Shown piece by piece: positions 34,182-45,400 of a stretch of 64,000 nucleotides of DNA. The translations under genes and the position numbers were made by a program. Every line of letters begins with the position of its first letter. The stretch's first letter is position 1. Under the pieces are notes generated by a model, which saw only the letters and a list, made by a program, of their open reading frames with translations, searched no databases and had not been told where the DNA came from. This DNA comes from Bimuria novae-zelandiae CBS 107.79 (lineage: Eukaryota; Ascomycota; Dothideomycetes; Pleosporales; Didymosphaeriaceae), in contig ML976656.1 of NCBI GenBank assembly GCA_010015655.1, positions 1,343,734 through 1,407,733 on the forward strand, given 5' to 3'.

Positions 34182-35763
34182 CGATTATGCATCCATCCAT
34201 CTCTGGACATGGCGTCTTGGCGAAACATTTTCACTTGGCACTTAGGAACTGGAGCAAAACAGCATTTACGAGTTGACCGTTTTGTTAGCTCATTTCCACT
34301 TTCTGGTTAACGATGACCTCGTCTCTCTTCTGTCTTAGCGAGCATATGCACTCAGATAGAGAAGGCTGCGCGGTGCTCTAGCAGAGGTCGGCTAGGCACG
34401 CGCAGAAGGATGTATCCGGCAACAAGAAAAACTGAAGAGGACGCATCAAGCGAGTGAAGAAGATTTTCAAAGTCTCTCTAGCTGCAGCGCTTATAGCTTT
34501 TCTTTGCCGTTGAATCATCGTCTCCGTTCTCTGTCCTTATTGTTCTCTTGGCTACTCTGTCGAGGTTCCTCTTACTGTCTCTCCCAATCATTCATCTGTT
34601 TTCCTCTCTGTGGCGTGGCGTGGCGTGGCTTCCTTCCTTTCTGTGTCTCTTTCGTTTATCTTATTTATCACTTATGGGTTTGAGAGCAGAGACTGCATGG
34701 AAGTTGGATCGGCTGCAAGGCGTTGGCGCCGTGCGCAATGGGTAGTAGAATTGTTTTGATATGGGCACTGCGTAGTCGAGTGTAATTGGAAAAGAATGGT
34801 TGATTGGTGGCTTCCTCGCTCCTGCACGCAGTCACTCCAATGCCCCACCCCCTCCCGTGGATGTCCGATGCGCCCTCGTGGAAGGGTGGCCTCGACGTGT
34901 GCCTGTGGCGTACACAGCACCCTATCTCCGGCGAAGCGAGACGCAACGCGTGCAACTTTCTGCGTCCTTGCCTCACAGGTCAGGCCAAGGGCGGTGCGTG
35001 TCATGATTTAGCGTTATCGCGCGCTTGTGATGGGTGTGGGTGCCATTGACCAACCACGGCGCGTGGAAGGTACACACTTCGCGTGACCAATATTCATCGT
35101 TTTTGACGATTGCTGTTTTCGATGACTATCGGATATCGAATTACCTATGTGGAATGTCCTGCATTGCTCTACCGCGTTCTCCGAGTGTTTAATAGTGGGC
35201 TACGGTTAAACTTGCGGCCTTGGAAACAACCTGGCTAGGTCGCTATATCAGTCGATATTATGAGGCCCCAAATGTGCAGGCTCTCGAAAGTGGAATGTTG
35301 CTTGCGTGTGCAAGTATTGGCGGATAGGTTGGAAGCCGGTCGTTGTGCTAGCTTGTACTAGCTTCTATTTAAAAGTGCAGACGTGAAGACGTGATCTACG
35401 GTCCGTTTGGGGAAACATGGGCTGATGGAGTGCAATGGGGGGAAATATGGCGCCGAGGTTGATGTGCGGATATAGACATGCTCCGTATGCCGGCAATTGC
35501 ACGTGTACTACTTATAATTTCTGTTCACTGTGAAACGGGACAGTGTGGAGTACGCGCCTGTTTATCGTGATGCAATTTTTTGGGAACTAAGTTCAGCGCG
35601 AACGCCAGCGCACGTGGACATACCAACAGCACGTCACGTGGCTCGCTTGTAGCTGACTAAGTCCACACGCCAAGCCGTCCCGCTCGCACTTGCATTTTGG
35701 CTTTCTAGACTGACCGCCTGACCGCAGGAGACCTGTTCCAGCACACCCACCAAATCAGACAAC
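34182..35763. other. intergenic: 3' region of the Bni4-like gene and promoter of rps25
   Basis: The first part is pyrimidine-rich, with a short tandem (GCGTG)n at about 34,611-34,627. No coding signal is seen. The right part carries CACGTG boxes upstream of the ribosomal protein gene. Confidence 0.5.
35611..35640. promoter_or_regulatory. paired CACGTG (E-box/Cbf1-type) sites upstream of rps25
   Basis: CACGTG occurs at 35,611-35,616 and 35,635-35,640, 124-153 bp upstream of the rps25 start codon, and a third at about 35,500. Palindromic bHLH (Cbf1/Tye7-type) sites are common in fungal housekeeping promoters. Use at this gene is inferred from position only. Confidence 0.35.
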
Positions 35764-36394
35764 ATGGTATGTTCCCGCAAGGTCATTGAGAAGGTCTGCG
35801 GAATAGTAATACTGACTCTTACCAGGCACCCGCAGCAACCGGTGGCAAGAAGCAGAAGAAGAAGTGGTCCAAGGGAAAGGGTACGTGAACACCGCACTTC
35901 TCGACAATATGCACATATCGCACACACGGATGGCACGCACCGCCTTGAACACATGCGCAACACCATATGCACACGAATTTCAACATTTGACGTCCTTTAC
36001 TACGCTCCCTTCTATCGGAGTGCATCCCCGAACCCTCGCACAGTAGGGCATCGAATATTGAGAACGGCCACTAACGTATGCACAGTCAAGGACAAGGCCC
36101 AGCACGCCGTCGTCCTGGACAAGCAGACCGCAGACAAGCTCAACAAGGATGTTCAGTCCTACCGCCTCATCACCGTCGCCACCCTTGTCGATCGTCTCAA
36201 GATCAACGGCTCGCTCGCCCGCAGGGCCCTCGCCGACCTCGAGGAGAAGGGTACCATCAAGAAGGTTGTTGGTCACTCCAAGTTGAGCGTCTACAGTACG
36301 TTCCCCACACGATAGGCGCAAAATGGCATGTGCCAGCTGTAAAACGAATGGTTCCTAACAGTAAACAGCCCGTGACGTTGCTGGTGAGGCATAA
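35764..36394 (+). CDS. rps25: 40S ribosomal protein eS25
   Basis: Four exons: 35,764-35,766 (only the ATG), 35,826-35,880, 36,086-36,295 and 36,369-36,394, joined to 97 residues. The protein starts MAPATGGKKQKKKWSKGKVK, continues DKAQHAVVLDKQTADKLNKD, and has the winged-helix core SYRLITVATLVDRLKINGSL ARRALADLEEKGTIKKVVGH. It ends VYTRDVAGEA. This is the full length and order of the eukaryotic S25 family, a component of the small subunit head near the E site that is needed for some IRES-driven initiation. All introns have GT-AG ends, and the second (205 nt) is longer than the norm here. The isolated start-codon exon is required because no in-frame ATG precedes APATGG otherwise. Confidence 0.95.
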
Positions 36395-36984
36395 GCGGTT
36401 TGAATGGACAAAGTGGCCAGATGCGAGACTCAGGTCTGCAAGTTCGACTTTCCACACGACATTCCTCGTACCCCACTATCGGTCGGCGTCTTCTCGTGAG
36501 GGAAATGGTCTTACATAGGGGCATGCTCACGTGGGATATGATTTGAGAGGATGCGACTGGCCCGGCTAAGATCCGGGCTTCCGCTAGGTCAACGGAGTCG
36601 ATTATGCCTTGAATGAACAAAGATCTGAAACCCTCCAGCTCTACTATGAGTGATGTTTATGCTCAGCTCAATCTCCCAACCTTCTACTTGTGTAATCGCC
36701 CAACGGCCGTTTCATTCGGATGGATAGCTAGAGGCATGGTTTCATCATTCTGTTTTTGGATGCGAATTCAATGTGCTTTGACACATCCTCTGTTTGTGGC
36801 GGGGTGTTCTCCATAATCACGTTGAGCCTTGTGTGTATCTCAGCAGGAACATGACGTAGACCATTTGAAAGCTCAATTGACGAAGTGAAGTATATACACA
36901 GTGGAAGATTTTCTGCGGAAACGCTGCACAACACAGGACGCTTCAATATGCCGTCAAATCCAATCACCACATCCCCACGCAAGC
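36395..36984. other. short intergenic between convergent rps25 and the MAPR gene
   Basis: Convergent 3' ends. It holds no recognisable gene. A plus-strand open frame reaching into 36,985 is the shadow of the minus-strand gene. Confidence 0.6.
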
Positions 36985-37842
36985 CTAATCCTCATACTTC
37001 CTCACCGGCCTCCCCTTCTCCGCCTGCTCACACAGCGTCCTCTTCGGCAACTTTTGCAACCACCCCTCCTCTCTCTTCACCTCGCCCACCTTCCTATACG
37101 CCTTCCCCTTATCCCCCCTAAACAACTGATGCCAATGCTCCAACCCATCCCTCACACTCTGTCTCGCCTTCCTCAACTCTTGCGCACTCCGATTCTTCAA
37201 ATCGCCCTTGGTCATCGCCTTCCTCTTCTCGCGCGCACGCTTCTCCAGCGCCGCGTGCTTTGCCTTCTCAGCGTCGGACGCGTCAGCCGCCAGCGGCTTC
37301 TCCCACGGCTCTAGCGGCATGTACATCTGTTCGACGCCGCGCAGGTCGGGCACGGCGTCGACGTCGAAGCAACCCGTTAGGAAGGCGCGCGCGGCGTCGC
37401 GCCCCGCGAAGAAGTGGTAGGAGCCGCCGGGGCCGTAGGTCGCGGGGGAGATGGACACGTCGTAGATGGTGCCGTTGAGGGCGAGGTAGATGGGCTTGTC
37501 GGGGTCGGTGCCGTCGTAAGCGAGGAGCTCGTCGTCGGTGAGGGAGACGGGGGGTTTCTGCGGGGAATAATTAGTATAGGAGGGGGGATGGTTGGGCTTG
37601 GGGCGTACGAAGATGTTCTTCCATTCGGCGGCCCGCGTCCACCATGGGTTGTAGCCCCAGGTGAGGCTTGCGCCGCTGGTGGTGAGGTAGGAGAGTGCGC
37701 TGCTGAAGAGGAGGATGCCGCCTGCTATGCGGAGGATATCTAGCACGGAGACGCTTGAAGAAGTGCTTTCGCTGGCGACTTTCTTGATGGGCTCGGCGGG
37801 CTCATCTTTGGTAGGCGCGGGGCGCCGTTGTCGTGCTTCCAT
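36985..37842 (-). CDS. membrane-anchored cytochrome-b5-like heme/steroid-binding protein (MAPR/Dap1-like)
   Basis: A single exon of 285 residues. Residues about 30-58 form one membrane anchor (VLDILRIAGGILLFSSALSY). Residues about 98-170 are the cytochrome b5-like MAPR fold: SLTDDELLAYDGTDPDKPIY, then LALNGTIYDVSISPATYGPG, then SYHFFAGRDAARAFLTGCF. The Tyr-rich pocket (ATYGPGGSYHFFAGRDAARA) is typical of Dap1/PGRMC proteins, which bind heme through Tyr and support cytochrome P450 steps of sterol synthesis at the ER. A basic, Lys/Arg/Glu-rich C-terminal tail of about 100 residues (EKRAREKRKAMTKGDLKNRS and onward) extends beyond the domain, making this longer than yeast Dap1 (152 residues). The exact substrate is unknown. 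The ATG at 37,842 is the first in frame. Confidence 0.85.
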   Translation of the reverse strand: MEARQRRPAPTKDEPAEPIKKVASESTSSSVSVLDILRIAGGILLFSSALSYLTTSGASLTWGYNPWWTRAAEWKNIFVRPKPNHPPSYTNYSPQKPPVSLTDDELLAYDGTDPDKPIYLALNGTIYDVSISPATYGPGGSYHFFAGRDAARAFLTGCFDVDAVPDLRGVEQMYMPLEPWEKPLAADASDAEKAKHAALEKRAREKRKAMTKGDLKNRSAQELRKARQSVRDGLEHWHQLFRGDKGKAYRKVGEVKREEGWLQKLPKRTLCEQAEKGRPVRKYED

Positions 37843-38522
37843 TGTGGGTTGGTGAAGGTTTGGAGGGGATGGCGGCGTCCTGCGGTTTTCCAGATCCTAA
37901 GAACACATGAACGATCGGTCAAAAAGGTTTCAAGTAGGTTACGTTCATGACTTGAACATGGTGGCCTTTTATCAGGTACAAGCGGACCGTGGCGCCTGTT
38001 AAAGATGCGGGTCATTCTTCCGCGAGATTACGTGGTTCCGCGGATTGGTCGGGTTGTGATTGGACGACTAGGAGCGCGCTTGTCGCGTAAAAACATTCAC
38101 TTAATGGTGAGCGAACCGCTTCCTTCATTTACTTTTTGAGGCTTCGACTCGCACTCTGAAGATCAAGAGTCCTAGCTTTCTAGCTTATAGCTTCCCGAAT
38201 CCATTGGTCTATTTGGGGTGTAAATTCAGATATTTTCTATGCACGGAGCACTTGAGACGATCCAAGGGGTGCGCGCCGCGAGCGATCATTTCAATTTGAT
38301 GGACCACAAACGCACAATGCAGTAGGTGATGAAACGGCTGGTATTCACAGCACTTTTCTTTTACACCTGGAACAGCGCCTGTGGTGGAAGATCATGCGTC
38401 GACCTCTAACCGTATAGCTATCCTTAGTCCCACATTCGTGCTACTCGTGCCGCAACTCAATGGCCACTTTGATGTGGTTTCACGAATCAACTGCTCTGTA
38501 CCTGGAGATTAGGAACGAATCA
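37843..38522. other. intergenic, nothing recognised
   Basis: Promoter side of the MAPR gene and 3' side of the next minus-strand gene. No repeats or coding signals stand out. Confidence 0.5.
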
Positions 38523-39202
38523 TCACATTTCACCCCGAGCCCCGCGCATCCACCTCATCCCCTCCATTGTCAAGCACTCAGCAATCTCCCCTTCATCTGG
38601 ATCCACCGCGAAACCGTCCCTTCCTATTTCCAAAAGCGTGTAGATGGTTGGGATTAGCTGCGACGCTCTCACGAAAGTCATTTCCTCTTCTTCGTCCTTA
38701 GATACCAGCGTTAACAACCCCATTCCATACGAATCGTACTCCTCGGCCGGTGGTCCTTCGAGGACACTGTCGAGGTGATCTTTCTCTACCATGAGGCAAG
38801 CGTGGAAGCGGGGAATGCCGAACAAGGCGTCTTGCGAGGCGTTTTCGGTTGTCCAGTCGAGAAGGCGGCTATCAGTAGTCAGTGGGCCTTATTCAGAGAG
38901 GTAAAGTACTGGTACGAGAGGAATAAGGAAACGGCATGCGGGGCAACTTACGTTCTCACGTCCTCCACGCTTGCGCCATCTAATTTGGGGTCTTCTTGTA
39001 CACTCCAGTCTAGTCGATCAAACAACGCGCCGTTCCTATCTTCTTCAAGATTTAGACGCACGCGCTTGTTCAGGTGCGCCATGAGCCTAGCCCATGCCGC
39101 ATCATCGTCATAGGTGCAGCGGTAGATAACAAAACCTCATTTGATGTCTGGATGCTCCGCGAGAGATTTTCGAACGCTGTTCAAGCCATCGAAAGGTGCC
39201 AT
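38523..39202 (-). pseudogene. conserved fungal protein, two exons, broken by an in-frame TGA
   Basis: Exon 1 (39,202-38,952) and exon 2 (38,868-38,523) join across an 83-nt intron (GTAAGT...CTGATAG) in phase to 199 codons including the stop. Residues 1-21 read MAPFDGLNSVRKSLAEHPDI K. Codon 22 (39,139-39,137) is TGA, followed directly by GFVIYRCTYDDDAAWARLMA, so a Trp (TGG) there would give a smooth reading. The rest continues FGIPRFHACLMVEKDHLDSV, TFVRASQLIPTIYTLLEIG and ends RWMRGARGEM. I believe this is a widespread ascomycete family of unknown function, but I can name no domain. The single G-to-A change could be a real nonsense mutation or a sequencing error. The rest of the frame is intact, so decay is recent. 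Confidence 0.6.
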
Positions 39203-41453
39203 ATTTACCAATGTGTTTCTGGTAATAGCGGTGGAGGTAGGGCGAGTCTTGATGCAAGAAGTACGCGTGCAAAGCGGTTCGAAAGGGCTTTCAGTATTGC
39301 GCAGCTTGAATTCGCTCCTGTGTAGTGAAGATATAGGTTAGTTTCGGTTGGCTGCGAGGTGAAATGCAAATGGGGAGGAAAGTCAGAGGCGCGAACAGAG
39401 CAAACCACAGCGATCTATGAACTGTGCCGCAATACCAGCAATACCAGCAATACCGCGTAATAAAACCTCCAACAAGCACTATTGCAGGGCAGACTCATGT
39501 AGCGCCGACGGCATTGTATCTGCTATTGAATTGCGTTATGGATTTTATAGGAAAGATTCGCTTTACAACAGAAGGTATCGATAGGAATAGCCTAATAGTT
39601 AACAGCCCGAGTAATATTATGCTGAGCTTGAATCCTGGCGCCATCCACCATATCTATACGATTCTTCGTATTGTCGCAGAGAAGTGGGCGTGCAAAATCA
39701 ATTATATCGAAATAATATACGGAGTACTAGTAACTTAGGCACCAGTAAGCACCGAAGGGAGTGTGTGCGTCTTCTCCTGTATAAGTAAGTCATGGATAGT
39801 GCAATCGAACGGCCACTCAGAGTCTGCCATCTTTCAAACCCATGAAGAAATAACGGGAGTGGGACTGTGCCTGCATGAAAGGTCGTGGCGTTTCTATAGT
39901 ATGGTTAATCACTCTTGTAAATGATGCAAACAACGATAAATAGAGACCGAGCTGGACAGACGAAGTACTGTTCACCTCTTACCAAGAAGATGCCCATGGT
40001 AGGCGACAAGTATTTAATTCTCAACCAATGTGTGTATGTCGCCAGTCAAACACTGTACAGCTTCTTCTCCGAGCTCGGCCTAGCAGGCAACAAACCCAAC
40101 GAAAATGACTAAGGCCGTGTTGAGCTAGTGACTGGTGCAGACTCTCACCCGCCAGCATGTCTTAATTAGTGCGAGAAACAAAGTCCTGGTGCTCAGTGAA
40201 TGAGCGTAGAGGATCGTGGAGTAAAAAGCGTGAGGAGCTTCGAACAGGGCCACGCATCGAAATGAAGTGTCAACAATTCGATCATCCGGACAGACCGAGG
40301 GTTTGGGGATGAGTGTATGCAATATACCACAGGGCTCCACTAAGGTGCTCATCAGCGACTTAATCTTCCCAGCGAAGTCAGTAGGTCCAGGTGACAACTG
40401 TCAACGACTGGACCTAACCAGCAAAGTCGGGGTCTTGCGAATGGTAGTAGCCTGGTTGTGACCACCTAAGCACTGCAGGGTCGCATTGAAGGTGCGATGG
40501 CATCAGCTTCAATTATCCAAGCCTTAGTCAGGCCGATGAGGCATTACACTGGAGCAGCCGCAGAGCTACAGCGCGAAGGTGGAGCGTCCACGTCTTCGCG
40601 CTCGTCGAAACGATGTTCGGGACGAGATCCCAGGACTTTCTAGAAGATGTCTGGTTTCTCTTCGTTACAGGTCTTGGGTACTGTCAGGCTCACTTCAGGC
40701 TCAGCAAGCGGTGTCTCAGTTTTGGAATGGTGTTTTGGTGGAGAGGATGTGTGGGTTCATATACGGTCGCGCTTGCACGGTCGATGTCAATGTTTCTCCT
40801 TTGGTCTGATAGGTGCTCATTCCGGGCATGGTATAATATATGGAGCGCACTTGGACAGCGATGGGGAATCTTATGACAGGCTGAAAGCATAGCGACGACG
40901 CTGTTCTTTGCTCATAGAATGAATGAATAAAGTGTTGGATCTCTCTCGAGTCTCCTTGTAATACCTGTACCACGGAAAACATTGGAACATAAATCTATAT
41001 TGAAGAGCCTCCAAGAAGTACCATATATCAAGGCACCCTGCTCGCCCCTTTCGTCCTCCCGGCCTTCACGCATTCTTCTTCTTCAGCTGATGAGGTTGAC
41101 GGCGCGAGCAAGCTGTAACGATCTGCACTTTGTGAGAGTAGATGTTTTTATTAAGCCGATGGTATTGCAGGTTGCGCAGAATCCGCTAGCGCTAAATATT
41201 AATGATGTGAGCGCTAGTGAGGTGGGGAGTGTCAGATGGAGGGTGGAGGGGTGTGATAGTAGCGGATGTCGACTGTCGACTGTCGACTGCCGAGAGGAAT
41301 GCTGAATCTATACCTTTGCATTTGCATGTTCCTGTCGGTTGTCGATTCTGTAGTCGAGCGGATGGTTAGTTACGGTTTGGCACTGGTGCAACACAGATCC
41401 ACGGAGCAGTATATGCAGAATAAAAATGGGTATCATTCGAAATCCAGGCAGTC
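39203..41453. other. 2.2 kb intergenic with two small tandem repeats
   Basis: No gene supported. Small repeats are (ATACCAGCA) about three times at 39,429-39,455 and (GTCGACT) about three times at 41,268-41,289. Short open frames overlap on both strands without domains. Confidence 0.5.
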
Positions 41454-42600
41454 CTACGACGCCATGGCGGCGGCCTTCATCTTCTTCCGCTCTTCTTCCC
41501 TCCTCGCCTCCACGCCAGCCAAGAAGTCCATGCGGCCGAGATAGGCCTTCTTCGTCTTGCCGTGCGTGTCCAGCTCCTCTGCAATGCCCTCCTTGTCGAC
41601 GAAGCCAGTCCAATCCAGGCGCGACTTGTCCACCACGTTGAGCTTCTGTGCTTTTTCGGGTTTGGCTGCCTTGGGCGCGTCTGTGGGAAGCGCATTCTCT
41701 TGTTCTGCAGATGCGACGGTAGTGGCCTTCCGCGGCCACGAAAGCTGGTGCTCCGGGGGCAAGGTACGCACGTAACCGGTCGGATTCGCATCAAATCGCA
41801 ATGGTCGACGAAGTGGTCTGCGGATCTTAGGTCCTTCTTCTTTGGCCTCCGTCGCTTGGACTTCGACCACTTCCTTCTCTACGATGGGTTCTGCTGCTGT
41901 CCAGCCCTCAGATATATACCGCTCTAGGGCGGAATGCGGAATCTGCTTCTCCTCCTCTGTGCGCTGTCCTGCGAAGGTGTAGGCCTTCTTCACCGTTACC
42001 TGTTCTTCTTCTTCTTCTTCTTCTTCCACAGGTTGAGAAGCGACTGCCTTGACTGCGCCATCTTGGGCCTCCAGTGCGTCCGTGACTTGTGCCGTGGGTG
42101 CAGAGACAGGTTTCAGCGGCGCGGCGAGCATCTGGGCCCATAGCGCATCGACGTCGACGGTCGCTCCTTCCGTTCGAGCGAGCGGTTTTCTTTCATTCTG
42201 TCTGTATAGACACGTAAGCGAGATCCTTCCGATGAAGGAAAAGAAGCACGTACTCGACTCTCCTCTGCGCCCGTGTCTTTATCAGACCTCCATCCCCGCC
42301 GTCGTCGGATAGCAACAGGTCATCCTCCTCGTCTGCCTTGGCACCCTTTGGCCTCTTCGATTTGCGCTTACGCGCCGCATCGATCGTCACCTCGTCTCCA
42401 GAGTCCAGCTCCTCGATGGCCGCTGCTTTGCGCTTCCCCTTCCCTTTTCCTCTTGCAGGCTTTGCGGGCGCATCTTCTTCGTCGGAGGAGCTGGAAGGTT
42501 CATCGGCAGCAACGGCAGTCGGATTGAAGTCTTCGTCGGAGGATTCGTGATAGTTTGCTTCTGCATCCGACAGGTCGTCTTGGGGGTCTGCGGGTGCCAT
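41454..42600 (-). CDS. swc5: SWR1-complex subunit Swc5 (BCNT domain)
   Basis: Exon 1 (42,600-42,254) and exon 2 (42,201-41,454) are separated by a 52-nt intron (GTACGT...ATACAG) and join in phase to 364 residues. The N-terminal half is acidic (DLSDAEANYHESSDEDFNP, SSSSDEEDAPAKPARG), with a basic KRKSKRPKG patch and a Glu run (VEEEEEEEEQV). The C-terminal about 75 residues are the BCNT domain, with KSRLDWTGFVDKEGIAEELD and AYLGRMDFLAGVEARREEER, and end MAAS-like. Swc5 is the SWR1 remodeler subunit that activates exchange of H2A for H2A.Z in nucleosomes, and its acidic N-terminus contacts histones. The gene shares a short divergent promoter with the next gene. Confidence 0.9.
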
Positions 42601-42834
42601 GGTCGGATTTTCGTATTTGTTGCATGTTGGACGAAGCCGCGGCAAGTGGAGACGGGGCATGCTGGATGATCGACAGCTAGGCTTCAACGAGTCAAGCGTG
42701 GAATGAGCTCTAACTGTGCCTACGCCAGTGACGTGCGTCACAACAAGCTCACCATCACTGCTAACACCCGACTACAACCGCGCAATGCGCAGACCCGACG
42801 CTTGCTAATACCCGCGCAATCCCATCATATCATT
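42601..42834. promoter_or_regulatory. bidirectional promoter between swc5 and the AT-hook membrane protein gene
   Basis: Only 234 bp separate the two divergent start codons (42,600 minus and 42,835 plus), so both promoters must overlap. A GTGACGTGCGTCAC palindrome-like phrase at 42,727-42,740 is centrally placed and resembles a CRE/ATF-type site. No TATA box is obvious. Confidence 0.4.
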
Positions 42835-44621
42835 ATGGCTCCTCTTGAGCCCAGCGCAACCGCACAGAGCAATAGGCTGCCCTTCGCGCTCTTTGCCGGC
42901 CAGACAGCCCTCGTCGCATTCCTCACGACGAATGTGCTCCTCAAAACTCGCCAGGCAGCCCGCACACTGCCTCCCACTTCCATGACGCGCGCCCAAGTAG
43001 ATTCGCGCCGGAACCATGCCATCATCTTCTTCATCCTCGCATTCCTGTCCCTGGCATCCGTGACAACCTTCGCCGTCGTTTGGCGCGCCGTGTCGTACCT
43101 GGATTGGGCGCATATCGGTGGCCACGAGATGCCAGGGAGCATCTGGTCCGGCTGGTACGGGACAGGGGAGGCAGGCGTGGGACGGTGGAGACTGGGCGAC
43201 TGGCTGAGCGATACGGATTTGATCCGCGCCTCAGACGAAGTGGGTGTTGCGAAACCAGAGGCCTTCATATATACGACTCAGCACTTTGTCGCGCTCATTG
43301 CCAATGCCATTTTCATGGGTGTAGAAGGTATGTCATTCGACTGCATCGCGTACCGAGTGAAGATAGACTGTCTTGGTCTTGGAAGCCGGACAAGAGTCTC
43401 CAGGGCTCCAGTGCTATTTGAGTGCACGTGACTGATAGTTAGCAGGCCGCAGACACAACTTGTCAGCCTCTACCATCGCATCGTTTGTCGTCTTGAGCGC
43501 CATGGGGAGCCTGGGCTATGCCTTGAATCTGTTCTTCATCATTATGCTCTATACCCCGCTGGTCGTGCATAGCGATGACACGCCACGCCATGATGCGCTG
43601 TTTACTCCCAAGTCTGCCGTTTTCACTGTCCCAGTGTGGATCTCTATCTTCGCCTTGCATACACTTCCTGGCCAGCTCAGAGACAACAAAGATGTCATTC
43701 TCCTGCGCTGGGGCTACGTGTTTGTGCCACTCTTTCTGGCATTCGCTCCACAGGTGCGTGCTACCAATACTCGTTTTACCCAACGTCTAATGTTTTGAAT
43801 AGATCGTCTCTGAGCGCTTGGGCAACCACTACCCCTCCAAAGCAGCAGCACATCGTTCATATGCCCGCATCTTCCACCAATTGTCCATCGCTGCCTTTCT
43901 TCTCCACGCAAAGGTCTTCGGCTTCGCATTCCTCGCCAACACCCCTCTAACCCACACCTCGTACTACGACCGGCTAAAAGACCGACTAGAGACCGCAGTC
44001 GGCAGGGGAACCTCGACACCAAACCGGCTTCTCGAAGGCCTTGGCAACTTGACGCAAAAGCTCAAGCCCATTAGCATCCACCCAGCCGTCAGCGTCACCA
44101 CCTCCGACGTCTTCTTTGCATCCGTTGCCCTTCTCGTCTGGGCCTTCATCCGCGATCTAGACGTCGGCGCGATGTTGGACAGCAGCGTGCTTTCCTTCCT
44201 CGCGTCACACAAGCAAGAGAAACACGTCGCATTTGAGGAACAGCCCGTAGAACCGGAAGAACTAGACGAGTTCGTGCCGGTCGTCACTCCAAGGCGGCGC
44301 GGACGCCCGCGGAAAGGAACGCTTACGAACGGTGCTCTCTCATCTTCCTCCGCAGCAGCGTCTCACTCGAACTTGAACTCGCTCAAGAGGCCCACCAGGA
44401 GAGGTCTTCGCAGCGGCGACTTCTCTGATCCGGATGATGTCTATGTGCCCGATGCGGCGGAGCAGCGAGACCTGAATCAGACGGAGACAGACGGAGAGCA
44501 TATCACGGACGACGTTGTTGGGCCGGCCGAGTCGACGGCGTTGGCGCTCTTCCTTGGTTTTGTTGGGGGTCTCGGTCAGATGTCTGCCAGTGTGCTTGGG
44601 GCCGAGGTGACGGCCGAGTAG
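42835..44621 (+). CDS. multispan membrane protein with a C-terminal AT-hook-like motif
   Basis: Exons 42,835-43,327, 43,446-43,753 and 43,803-44,621 join in phase to 539 residues. The introns are 118 and 49 nt. About eight hydrophobic segments are visible, including LPFALFAGQTALVAFLTTNV, AIIFFILAFLSLASVTTFAV, STIASFVVLSAMGSLGYALN, FHQLSIAAFLLHAKVFGFAF and VFFASVALLVWAFIRDLDV. After the sixth or seventh segment a polar loop holds TPRRRGRPRKGT (about residues 429-440), the palindromic core GRP of an AT-hook flanked by Arg/Lys. Ser-rich and acidic sequence follows, and a last hydrophobic stretch ALALFLGFVGGLGQMSASVL lies near the end. I do not recognise the family. An AT-hook in a membrane protein could suggest the nuclear envelope, but such short basic motifs can also be chance or a retention signal. 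Confidence 0.7.
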
Positions 44622-45400
44622 ACGCATCATGCTCTGGGTTGTTCTGATTAGAGTTGCGGTCGGTCCGAATGTTGTTGCTATTTTTTCAGTGTTCGTGTAC
44701 GTGTTGGTAGTCCAGGGAAGGTGGAAGTTCGGGACGGGCGTATGCTGGCATTGCACATGATACCTCTAGTCTGCTTCCATATTATGTTATGTTTAGGATG
44801 AATGAGTTTGGGATTAGTTTCGGAACGACGCGACGAAGCCGTAGCGCAAAGGTATCTTCGGAATCTAGGGCTTATTGTCCCAACAGTGTTGTCAGTGTCC
44901 TAAAGCGATAATAGGGTAACTTTAGGGCGATTTATCCGTTCCAAAGATGTTCTTCGTTTGCCATCTTAGCGTACGACATCGTTCCACGTTCCGAACCAAG
45001 GTTTATAGATTTGCTTTATTAGAAACGCGAAGAAGCGATGAGCTTTGAACGCGCGCGGCCATCTGCAAATGGGAAACCTTATCGCAGTGATACAGCAGAC
45101 ACGCGAGCCGTGCCACAGTCTCATATATGCCGCTGGCGAAAAGTGAAGCATGCGGTGGGATTTGCGGTCCCATGGGCGGTCCCGACGGGCAGCAGGGCTG
45201 ATCCAGCAGGGCGGACGACCGACAAGGAGGCTGCCCGCGAGTCATTCTGGCGAGAGGCGGCAGACGGCCTGATTGCCATTCTCCTCTCAACCGTTGATGT
45301 TGGGATGGCGTTGCCGTTTCTGTGCCTGGCGATCATTGCAGCTGCTTAAGCGACCAAGCGCGGCGCGATGAAAGGGCAAGGCGCTCCGACGTGCAGGATA
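44622..45400. other. intergenic up to the transposon boundary
   Basis: Normal composition. Open frames on both strands at 45,003-45,349 lack domains and contradict each other. The boundary to AT-rich DNA is abrupt at 45,400. Confidence 0.5.

Noticed and set aside
41264..41290. GTCGACT tandem as a CRISPR or regulatory array
   Set aside because: Only about three 7-bp units without spacers; a simple microsatellite.
45003..45349. Open frames on both strands beside the transposon edge
   Set aside because: Mutually exclusive, no domain, no splice or signal-peptide support.
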